A DNA stretch of 64,000 nucleotides from Mycobacterium sp. SMC-4 (GTDB lineage Bacteria; Actinomycetota; Actinomycetes; Mycobacteriales; Mycobacteriaceae). Every line of letters begins with the position of its first letter. The first letter of the stretch is position 1. The stretch lies in contig NZ_CP079869.1 of assembly GCF_025263265.1 (NCBI RefSeq), positions 2,790,001 to 2,854,000 on the forward strand, written 5' to 3'. The notes under the pieces were generated by a model. That model was not told where the DNA came from and did not search any database. It saw nothing but the letters and a program-made list of their open reading frames with translations. Positions 28,301 to 40,300 of the stretch are shown in pieces. The position numbers and the translations under genes are program-made.

Positions 28301-31300
28301 TCGGTATCGTTGGTGAGCACATTTCCGACCAGGACGGTGTCTTCATCGACGGTGAAGCCGTCATCGACGGCGACCGGAGCATCGTTCACTGCAGTGACGG
28401 TGATCGTCACTGTCGCCACACCACTCGTCGCGGCGCCGTCATTAGCGGTGTAGGTGAACGAGTCCGTGCCGTGGAAATCAGTGTTTGGGGTGTAGGTGAA
28501 CGACCCATCGGCATTCAACACCAGGGTGCCGTTGCTCGGGCCGGCCACGACCTCGACGGTCAGGTCATCACCGTCGATGTCGGTGTCGTTGGTGAGGACA
28601 TTTCCGACCAGGACCGTGTCTTCATCGGTGGCAAATGAGTCGTCGTTCGCGACCGGGGTGTCGTTGACCGCGGTGACCGTGATCGTCACGGTGGCAACAC
28701 CACTGGCGGAGAGACCATCTGAAGCCGTGTAGGTAAAGGAATCGCTGCCGTGAAAATCAGGGTTCGGGGTGTAGGTAAACGACCCATCCGCATTCAGGGT
28801 CAGGGTGCCGTTGCTCGGGCCCGTCACCAACGTGACGGTCAGGTCGTCACCGTCGACATCGCTGTCGTTGGTCAGCACATTCCCAGTGAGGACCGTGTCC
28901 TCATCGACCGTGAAAACGTCATCGACCGCCACCGGCGCATCGTTGACCGCGGTGACGGTGATCGTCACCGTCGCCACACCACTCGTCGCGGCACCGTCGG
29001 TCGCGGTGTAGGTGAATGCGTCCGTGCCGTGGAAGTCGGTGTTAGGGGTGTAGGTGAATGAGCCATCGGCATTCAACACCAGGGCGCCGTTGCTCGGGCC
29101 GGCCACGACCTCGACAGTCAACTGGTCGCCGTCGACATCGGTGTCATTGGTCAGCACATTGCCGACCAACACGGTGTCCTCATCAACGGTGAACGCATCA
29201 TCAACAGCAACCGGACCATCGTTCACTGCAGTGACGGTGATCGTCACTGTCGCCACACCACTCGTCGCGGCACCGTCATTAGCGGTGTAGGTGAACGAAT
29301 CGCTGCCGTGGAAATCCTGGTTCGGGGTGTAGGTAAACGACCCATCAGGGTTGAGGGTCAGCGAGCCGTTGGTCGGGCCGCCCACCAGGGTGACGGCCAG
29401 GTCATCACCATCGACGTCGCTGTCGTTGATGAGCACATTGCCGACCAGGACCGTGTCTTCATCGGTGGCAAATGAGTCGTCGTTCGCGACCGGGGTGTCA
29501 TTCACTGCAGTGACCGTGATCGTCACGGTGGCAACACCACTGGCGGAGAGACCATCTGAAGCCGTGTAGGTAAAGGAATCGCTGCCGTGAAAATCAGGGT
29601 TCGGGGTGTAGGTAAACGACCCATCCGCATTCAGGGTCAGGGTGCCGTTGCTCGGGCCCGTCACCAACGTGACGGTCAGGTCGTCACCGTCGACATCGCT
29701 GTCGTTGGTCAGCACATTCCCAGTGAGGACCGTGTCCTCATCGACCGTGAAAACGTCATCGACCGCCACCGGCGCATCGTTGACCGCGGTGACGGTGATC
29801 GTCACTGTCGCCACACCACTCGTCGCGGCGCCGTCGGTCGCGGTGTAGGTGAACGAGTCCGATCCGTGGAAGTCGGCGTCGGGGGTGTAGGTGAACGACC
29901 CATCGGCATTCAACGCCAGGCTGCCGTTGGCCGGGCCGGCCACCAACTCGACCGTCAGGTCATCACCATCAACATCGGTGTCGTTGGTCAGCACATTGCC
30001 GATCAACACGGTGTCCTCATCAACGGTGAACGCATCATCCACAGCGACGGGGGTGTCGTTGACCGCGGTGACCGTGATCGTCACCGTCGCAACACCACTG
30101 GTGGCGGTGCCGTCAGAGGCGGTGTAGGTAAACGAATCGCTGCCGTGGAAATCCTGGTTCGGGGTGTAGGTAAACGACCCATCCGGATTGAGCACCAACG
30201 TCCCGTTGGCCGGCCCCACCTCGAGGGTGACGGTCAGGTCATCGCCATCAACATCGGTGTCGTTGGTCAGCACATTGCCCGTGAGGACCGTGTCCTCATC
30301 GACGGTGAAGCCATCATCAAAAGCGACCGGGGTGTCGTTCACCGCGGTGACGGTGATCGTCACGGTGGCAACACCACTGGTGGCGGTGCCGTCAGAGGCG
30401 GTGTAGGTGAACGAATCGCTGCCGTGGAAATCGTGGTTCGGGGTGTAGGTAAACGAACCATCCGCATTCAACACCAGGCTGCCGTTGGCCGGGCCGGCCA
30501 CCAACTCGACAGTCAGGTCATCACCATCAACGTCGGTGTCATTGGTCAGCACATTGCCGACCAACACGGTGTCCTCATCCACCGTGAAACCGTCATCATT
30601 GGCGACCGGAGCATCATTCACGGCTGTGACCGTGATCGTCACCGTCGCAACACCACTCGACGCGGCGCCGTCACTGGCGGTGTAGGTAAACGAGTCCGAT
30701 CCGTGGAAATCCTGGTTCGGGGTGTAGGTGAACGAACCATCCGCATTCAACACCAAGGTGCCGTTGGCCGGGCCAGCCACCAACTCGACCGTCAACTGGT
30801 CGCCATCGACATCGCTGTCATTGGTCAACACATTGCCGGTAAGGACCGTGTCCTCATCAACCGTGAAGCTGTCATCGACAGCCACCGGCGCATCATTCAC
30901 GGCAGTGACGGTGATCGTCACGAGAGCGGGGTCGCTGGTGGCGGTGCCGTCAGACGCGGTATAGGTAAACGAGTCCGAACCGTGGAAGTCGGCGTTCGGG
31001 GTGTAGGTAAACGAACCATCCGCATTCAGCACCAGCGACCCGTTGCTCGGACCGGCCACCAACTCGACAGTCAGATCATCACCATCAACATCGGTGTCAT
31101 TGGTCAGCACATTGCCGGTAAGGACCGTGTCCTCATCGACCGTGAAACTGTCATCATTGGCGACCGGAGCATCATTCACGGCAGTGACGGTGATCGTCAC
31201 GGTGGCAACATCGCTGGTGGCGGTGCTGTCGCTGGCGGTGTAGGTGAACGAGTCCGAACCGTGGAAGTCGGCGTCGGGGGTGTAGGTAAACGACCCATCC

Positions 31301-34300
31301 GCGTTGAGTACCAGCGACCCGTTGCTCGGGCCGTTGACGAGTTCGACGGTGAGGTCGTCGCCGTCGACGTCGGTGTCATTGGTGAGCACATTGCCGACCA
31401 GGACGGTGTCCTCATCGACGGTGAAACTGTCATCCACAGCGACCGGGGCGTCATTCACGGCCGTGACCGTGATCGTCACCGTCGCAACACCACTCGACGC
31501 GGTGCCGTCGCCGGCGATGTAGGTAAACGAGTCCGAGCCGTGGAAATCCGCATCTGGGGTGTAGGTAAACGAGCCATCCGCATTGAGCACCAGGCTGCCG
31601 TTGGCCGGGCCTGCCACCAACTCGACGGTCAGGTCATCGCCATCGACGTCGCTGTCGTTGGTCAACACATTGCCGACCAACACGGTGTCCTCATCAACGG
31701 TGAACGCATCATCGACAGCCACCGGCGCATCATTCACGGCCGTGACCGTGATCGTCACGGTGGCAACACCACTCGACGCGGTGCCGTCGCCGGCGGTGTA
31801 GGTAAACGAATCCGAGCCGTGGAAGTCGGCGTCGGGGGTGTAGGTAAACGACCCATCAGCATTCAACACCAGGCTGCCGTTGGCCGGGCCGGCCACCAAC
31901 TCGACAGTCAGGTCATCACCATCGACATCGCTGTCATTGGTCAGCACATTGCCGACCAACACGGTGTCCTCATCCACCGTGAAACCGTCATCATTGGCGA
32001 CCGGAGCATCATTCACGGCTGTGACCGTGATCGTCACGGTGGCAACACCACTGGCGGCGGTGCCGTCGCTGGCGGTGTAGGTAAACGAATCCGAACCGTG
32101 GAAATCCTGGTTCGGGGTGTAGGTGAACGACCCATCCGCATTCAACACCAGGCTGCCGTTGGCCGGGCCGGCCACCAACTCGACAGTCAGGTCATCACCA
32201 TCAACGTCGGTGTCATTGGTCAGCACATTGCCGACCAACACGGTGTCCTCATCCACCGTGAAACCGTCATCATTGGCGACCGGAGCATCATTCACGGCCG
32301 TGACCGTGATCGTCACCGTCGCAACACCACTCGACGCGGTGCCGTCACTGGCGGTGTAGGTAAACGAGTCCGAACCGTGGAAGTCGGCGTTCGGGGTGTA
32401 GGTAAACGAACCATCCGCATTCAGCACCAGCGACCCGTTGCTCGGGCCGGCCACCAACTCGACGGTCAGGTCATCACCATCGACATCGGTGTCATTGGTC
32501 AGCACATTGCCGACCAGGACGGTGTCCTCATCGACGGTGAAACTGTCATCATTGGCGACCGGGGCGTCATTCACGGCCGTGACGGTGATCGTCACGGTGG
32601 CAACACCACTGGCGGCGGTGCCGTCGCTGGCGGTGTAGGTGAACGAGTCCGAACCGTGGAAATCCTGGTTCGGGGTGTAGGTGAACGACCCATCCGCATT
32701 CAACACCAGGTTGCCGTGTTCCGGCCCGACCTCGAGGGCGACGGTGAGGTCATCACCATCGACATCGCTGTCATTGGTCAGCACATTGCCGACCAGGACG
32801 GTGTCCTCATCGACGGTGAAACTGTCATCCACAGCGACCGGGGCGTCATTCACGGCCGTGACCGTGATCGTCACGGTGGCAACACCACTCGACGCGGTGC
32901 CGTCGCCGGCGGTGTAGGTAAACGAATCCGAGCCGTGGAAGTCGGCGTCGGGGGTGTAGGTAAACGACCCATCCGCATTCAACACCAGGCTGCCGTTGGC
33001 CGGGCCGGCCACCAACTCGACAGTCAGGTCATCACCATCGACATCGCTGTCATTGGTCAGCACATTGCCGACCAACACGGTGTCCTCATCAACGGTGAAC
33101 GCATCATCGACAGCCACCGGCGCATCATTCACGGCCGTGACCGTGATCGTCACGGTGGCAACACCACTGGCGGCGGTGCCGTCGCTGGCGGTGTAGGTAA
33201 ACGAATCCGAACCGTGGAAATCCTGGTTCGGGGTGTAGGTAAACGACCCATCAGCATTCAACACCAGGCTCCCGTTGGCCGGGCCGGCCACCAACTCGAC
33301 AGTCAGGTCATCACCATCGACATCGGTGTCATTGGTCAGCACATTGCCGACCAACACGGTGTCCTCATCCACCGTGAAACCGTCATCATTGGCGACCGGA
33401 GCATCATTCACGGCCGTGACCGTGATCGTCACCGTCGCAACACCACTCGACGCGGTGCCGTCGCCGGCGGTGTAGGTAAACGAATCCGAACCGTGGAAAT
33501 CCGCATCCGGGGTGTAGGTGAACGACCCATCCGCATTCAAGACCAGGTTGCCGTGTTCCGGCCCGACCTCGAGGGTGACGGTGAGGTCATCGCCATCGAC
33601 GTCGCTGTCGTTGGTCAACACATTGCCGACCAACACGGTGTCCTCATCAACGGTGAACGCATCATCCACAGCCACCGGGGCGTCATTCACGGCCGTGACG
33701 GTGATGGTCACGGTGGCAACATCGCTGGTGGCGGTGCCGTCGCCGGCGGTGTAGGTAAACGAATCCGAGCCGTGGAAGTCGGCGTCGGGGGTGTAGGTAA
33801 ACGACCCATCAGCATTCAACACCAGGCTGCCGTTGGCCGGGCCGGCCACCAACTCGACAGTCAGGTCATCACCATCAACGTCGGTGTCATTGGTCAGCAC
33901 ATTGCCGACCAACACGGTGTCCTCATCGGTGGTGAAGCTGTCATCATTGGCGACCGGAGCATCATTCACGGCCGTGACGGTGATCGTCACCGTCGCAACA
34001 CCACTCGACGCGGCGCCGTCAGAGGCGGTGTAGGTAAACGAATCACTGCCGTGGAAATCAGGGTTCGGGGTGTAGGTAAACGACCCATCCGCATTCAGTA
34101 CCAGCGACCCGTTGCTCGGGCCAGCCACCAACTCGACAGTCAACTGGTCGCCATCGACATCGCTGTCATTGGTCAGCACATTTCCGACCAGGACCGTGTC
34201 CTCATCGACCGTGAATCCGTCATTGTTTGCGACCGGGGTGTCGTTGACCGCGGTCACGGTGATCGTCACCATTACCGGGTCGCTGGTGGCGGTGCCGTCA

Positions 34301-37300
34301 TTAGCGGTATAGGTAAACGAATCGCTGCCGTGGAAATCAGTGTCCGGGGTGTAGGCAAACGACCCATCTGGGTTGAGCACCAGGGTGCCGTTGCTCGGGC
34401 CGACCACCAACTCGACCGTCAGGTCATCGCCATCGACATCGCTGTCATTGGTCAGCACATTGCCCAGCAGGACGGTGTCCTCATCGACAGTGAAGCTGTC
34501 ATCAACAGCGACCGGGGTGTCATTCACCGCGGTCACGGTGATCGTCACGGTGGCAACACCACTGGTGGCGGTGCCGTCAGAGGCGGTGTAGGTAAACGAA
34601 TCGCTGCCGTGGAAATCCTGGTTCGGGGTGTAGGTAAACGACCCATCAGCATTCAACACCAGGCTCCCGTTGGCCGGGCCGGCCACCAACTCGACGGTCA
34701 GGTCATCACCATCAACGTCGGTGTCATTGGTCAGCACATTGCCGACCAACACGGTGTCCTCATCAACGGTGAACGCATCATCGACAGCCACCGGGGCGTC
34801 ATTCACGGCCGTGACGGTGATGGTGACGGTGGCAACATCGCTGGTGGCGGTGCCGTCGCCGGCGGTGTAGGTAAACGAATCCGAGCCGTGGAAGTCGGCG
34901 TCGGGGGTGTAGGTAAACGACCCATCAGCATTCAACACCAGGCTGCCGTTGGCCGGGCCGGCCACCAACTCGACAGTCAGGTCATCACCATCAACGTCGG
35001 TGTCATTGGTCAGCACATTGCCGACCAACACGGTGTCCTCATCCACCGTGAAACCGTCATCATTGGCGACCGGAGCATCATTCACGGCCGTGACCGTGAT
35101 CGTCACCGTCGCAACACCACTCGACGCGGCGCCGTCAGAGGCGGTGTAGGTAAACGAATCACTGCCGTGGAAATCCTGGTTCGGGGTGTAGGTAAACGAA
35201 CCATCCGCATTCAGTACCAGCGACCCGTTGCTCGGGCCAGCCACCAACTCGACAGTCAACTGGTCGCCATCGACATCGCTGTCATTGGTCAGCACATTTC
35301 CGACCAGGACCGTGTCCTCATCGACCGTGAATCCGTCATTGTTTGCGACCGGGGTGTCGTTGACCGCGGTCACGGTGATCGTCACCAGCGCCGGGTCACT
35401 GGTCGCGGTGCCGTCATTAGCGGTATAGGTAAACGAATCGCTGCCGTGGAAATCAGTGTCCGGGGTGTAGGCAAACGACCCATCTGGGTTGAGCACCAGG
35501 GTGCCGTTGCTCGGGCCGACGACCAACTCGACCGTCAGGTCATCGCCATCGACATCGCTGTCGTTGGTCAGCACATTGCCCAGCAGGACGGTGTCCTCAT
35601 CGACAGTGAAGCTGTCATCAACAGCGACCGGGGTGTCATTCACCGCGGTCACGGTGATCGTCACCATTGCCGGGTCGCTGGTGGCGGTGCCGTCATTAGC
35701 GGTGTAGGTAAACGAATCGCTGCCGTGGAAATCAGGGTTCGGGGTGTAGGTAAACGACCCATCTGGGTTGAGGGTCAGGGTGCCGTTGCTCGGGCCGGCC
35801 ACCAACTCGACGGTCAGCTGATCGCCGTCGACGTCGGTGTCGTTGGTGAGCACATTCCCAACCAGGACCGTGTCCTCATCAACGGTGAAAACGTCATCAT
35901 TGGCGACCGGAGCATCATTCACGGCCGTGACCGTGATCGTCACCGTCGCAACACCACTCGACGCGGTGCCGTCAGACGCGGTGTAGGTAAACGAATCACT
36001 GCCGTGGAAATCCTGGTTCGGGGTGTAAATGAACGACCCATCGGCGTTCAAGACCAGGCTGCCGTGTTCCGGCCCGGTCTCGAGGGTGACGGTGAGGTTG
36101 TCGCCGTCGATGTCGGTGTCGTTGGTGAGCACGTCGCCGACCAGGACCGTGTCTTCATCGGTGGCAAATGAGTCGTCGTTCGCGACCGGGGTGTCGTTGA
36201 CCGCGGTGACCGTGATCGTCACGGTGGCAACACCACTGGCGGAGAGACCATCTGAAGCCGTGTAGGTAAAGGAATCGCTGCCGTGAAAATCAGGGTTCGG
36301 GGTGTAGGTAAACGAACCATCCGCATTCAACACCAGGCTGCCGTTGGCCGGGCCGGCCACCAACTCGACAGTCAGGTCATCACCATCAACGTCGGTGCCA
36401 TTGGTCAGCACATTGCCGACCAACACGGTGTCCTCATCAACGGTGAACGCATCATCCACAGCGACGGGGGTGTCGTTGACCGCGGTCACGGTGATCGTCA
36501 CCGTCGCAACACCACTGGCGGCGGTGCCGTCGGTGGCGGTGTAGGTAAACGAGTCCGAACCGTGGAAATCCTGGTTCGGGGTGTAGGTAAACGACCCATC
36601 AGCATTCAACACCAGGCTCCCGTTGGCCGGGCCGGCCACCAGCTCGGCAGTCAACTGGTCGCCATCGACATCGCTGTCATTGGTCAGCACATTCCCAGTG
36701 AGGACCGTGTCCTCATCGGTGGTGAAACTGTCGTCATTGGCGACCGGGATGTCATTCACTGCAGTGACGGTGATCGTCACGAGAGCGGGGTCGCTGGTGG
36801 CGGTGCCGTCGGTGGCGGTGTAGGTAAACGAGTCCGATCCGTGGAAATCAGGGTTCGGGGTGTAGGTAAACGACCCATCCGCATTCAGGGTCAGGGTGCC
36901 GTTGCTCGGGCCGGCCACCAACTCGACGGTCAACTGGTCGCCGTCGACATCGCTGTCATTGGTCAGCACATTGCCCGTGAGGACCGTGTCCTCATCGACG
37001 GTGAAGCCATCATCAAAAGCGACCGGGGTGTCGTTCACCGCGGTGACGGTGATCGTCACGGTGGCAACACCACTGGTGGCGGTGCCGTCAGAGGCGGTGT
37101 AGGTGAACGAATCGCTGCCGTGGAAATCCTGGTTCGGGGTGTAGGTAAACGAACCATCCGCATTCAACACCAGGCTGCCGTTGGCCGCGCCGGCCAACAA
37201 CTCGACAGTCAGGTCATCACCATCAACGTCGGTGTCATTGGTCAGCACATTGCCGACCAACACGGTGTCCTCATCCACCGTGAAACCGTCATCATTGGCG

Positions 37301-40300
37301 ACCGGAGCATCATTCACGGCCGTGACCGTGATCGTCACCGTCGCAACACCACTCGACGCGGCGCCGTCACTGGCGGTGTAGGTAAACGAATCCGAACCGT
37401 GGAAATCCTGGTTCGGGGTGTAGGTAAACGACCCATCCGCATTCAACACCAGGCTGCCGTTGCTCGGGCCGGCCACCAACTCGACAGTCAGGTCATCACC
37501 ATCAACGTCGGTGTCATTGGTCAGCACATTGCCGACCAACACGGTGTCCTCATCCACCGTGAAACCGTCATCATTGGCGACCGGAGCATCATTCACGGCC
37601 GTGACCGTGATCGTCACCGTCGCAACACCACTCGACGCGGCGCCGTCAGAGGCGGTGTAGGTAAACGAATCACTGCCGTGGAAATCCTGGTTCGGGGTGT
37701 AGGTAAACGAACCATCCGCATTCAGTACCAGCGACCCGTTGCTCGGGCCAGCCACCAACTCGACAGTCAACTGGTCGCCATCGACATCGCTGTCATTGGT
37801 CAGCACATTTCCGACCAGGACCGTGTCCTCATCGACCGTGAATCCGTCATTGTTTGCGACCGGGGTGTCGTTGACCGCGGTCACGGTGATCGTCACCATT
37901 ACCGGGTCGCTGGTGGCGGTGCCGTCATTAGCGGTATAGGTAAACGAATCGCTGCCGTGGAAATCAGTGTCCGGGGTGTAGGCAAACGACCCATCCGGGT
38001 TGAGGGTCAGGGTGCCGTTGCTCGGGCCGGCCACCAACTCGACGGTCAACTGGTCGCCATCGACATCGCTGTCATTGGTCAACACATTGCCGACCAACAC
38101 GGTGTCCTCATCAACGGTGAACGCATCATCCACAGCGACGGGGGTGTCGTTGACCGCGGTGACGGTGATCGTCACGGTGGCCACATCGCTGGTGGCTTGG
38201 CCGTCAGACGCGGTGTAGGTAAACGAATCCGAACCGTGGAAATCCGCACCCGGGGTATAGGTAAACGACCCATCCGCATTCAACACCAACGACCCATTAC
38301 TCGGACCGGCCACCAACTCGACAGTCAGGTCATCACCATCAACATCGCTGTCATTGGTCAGCACATTGCCGACCAGGACGGTGTCCTCATCGACCGTGAA
38401 GCTGTCATCGACAGCCACCGGCGCATCATTCACGGCCGTGACCGTGATCGTCACCGTTGCCGGGTCGCTGGTGGCGGTGCCGTCAGACGCGATGTACGTG
38501 AACGAATCGCTGCCGTGGAAATCCGCGTCCGGGGTATAGGTGAACGACCCATCCGCATTCAACACCAAGGTGCCGTTGGCCGGGCCGACCACCAGATCGA
38601 CCGTCAACTGGTCGCCGTCAACATCGCTGTCATTGGTCAGCACATTGCCGACCAACACGGTGTCCTCATCGACCGTGAAACTGTCATCAACAGCGACCGG
38701 GGTGTCATTGACCGCGGTGACGGTGATCGTCACCGTTGCAGTGCCGCTCGTCGCTTGGCCATCAGAGGCGGTGTAGGTAAACGAATCCGAACCGTGGAAA
38801 TCCGCACCCGGGGTATAGGTAAACGACCCATCCGCATTCAACACCAACGACCCATTACTCGGACCGGCCACCAACTCGACAGTCAGGTCATCGCCATCGA
38901 CATCGGTGTCATTGGTGAGCACATTGCCGACCAGGACGGTGTCCTCATCGACGGTGAACGCATCATCGACAGCCACCGGCGCATCATTCACGGCAGTGAC
39001 CGTGATCGTCACGGTGGCAACACCACTGGCGGCTTGGCCGTCAGACGCGGTATAGGTAAACGAATCCGTGCCGTGGAAATCCGCATCCGGAGTGTAGGTA
39101 AACGACCCATCCGGGTTGAGCACCAGGCTGCCGTTGGCCGGGCCCACCTCGAGGGTGACGGTGAGGTCATCGCCATCGACATCGGTGTCATTGGTGAGCA
39201 CATTGCCGACCAGGACGGTGTCCTCATCAACGGTGAACGCATCATCCACAGCGACGGGGGTGTCGTTGACCGCGGTGACGGTGATCGTCACCGTCGCAAC
39301 ACCACTCGACGCGGTGCCGTCGCCAGTGGTGTACGTGAACGAATCGCTGCCGTGGAAATCCGCATCTGGGGTGTAGGTAAACGAGCCATCCGCATTCAAC
39401 ACCAGGCTGCCATTAGCCGGGCCCACCTCGAGGGTGACGGTCAGGTCATCACCATCAACATCGGTGTCATTGGTCAGCACATTGCCGACCAGGACGGTGT
39501 CCTCATCAACGGTGAACGCATCATCCACAGCGACGGGGGTGTCGTTGACCGCGGTGACGGTGATCGTCACCGTCGCAACACCACTCGACGCGGTGCCGTC
39601 GCCAGTGGTGTACGTGAACGAATCGCTGCCGTGGAAATCCGCATCCGGAGTGTAGGTAAACGACCCATCCGCATTCAACACCAGGCTGCCATTAGCCGGG
39701 CCCACCTCGAGGGTGACGGTCAGGTCATCACCATCAACATCGGTGTCATTGGTCAGCACATTGCCGACCAGGACGGTGTCCTCATCAACCATGAACGCAT
39801 CATCGACAGCCACCGGCGCATCATTCACGGCCGTGACCGTGATCGTCACCGTCGCAACACCACTCGACGCGGTGCCGTCGCCAGCGGTGTACGTGAACGA
39901 ATCGCTGCCGTGGAAATCCGCATCCGGAGTGTAGGTAAACGACCCATCCGCATTCAACACCAGGCTGCCATTAGCCGGGCCCACCTCGAGGGTGACGGTC
40001 AGGTCATCACCATCAACATCGGTGTCATTGGTCAGCACATTGCCGACCAGGACCGTGTCCTCATCGACGGTGAAACTGTCATCCACAGCCACCGGCGCAT
40101 CATTCACGGCAGTGACGGTGATCGTCACGGTGGCAACACCACTGGCGGCTTGGCCGTCAGAGGCGGTGTAGGTAAACGAATCCGAACCGTGGAAATCCTG
40201 GTTCGGGGTGTAGGTAAACGACCCATCCGCATTTAACACCAACGACCCGTTGCTCGGACCGGACACCAGCTCGGCAGTCAACTGGTCGCCGTCGACATCG

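Noticed and set aside
29587..36171. 2,194-codon open frame on the plus strand, plus another at 36283-40236 and many short ones
   Set aside because: They lie antisense to the giant repeat gene and repeat with the same 279-base period. Strong codon bias copied in each unit keeps the opposite frame free of stops. The products have no protein-like pattern or start signals.
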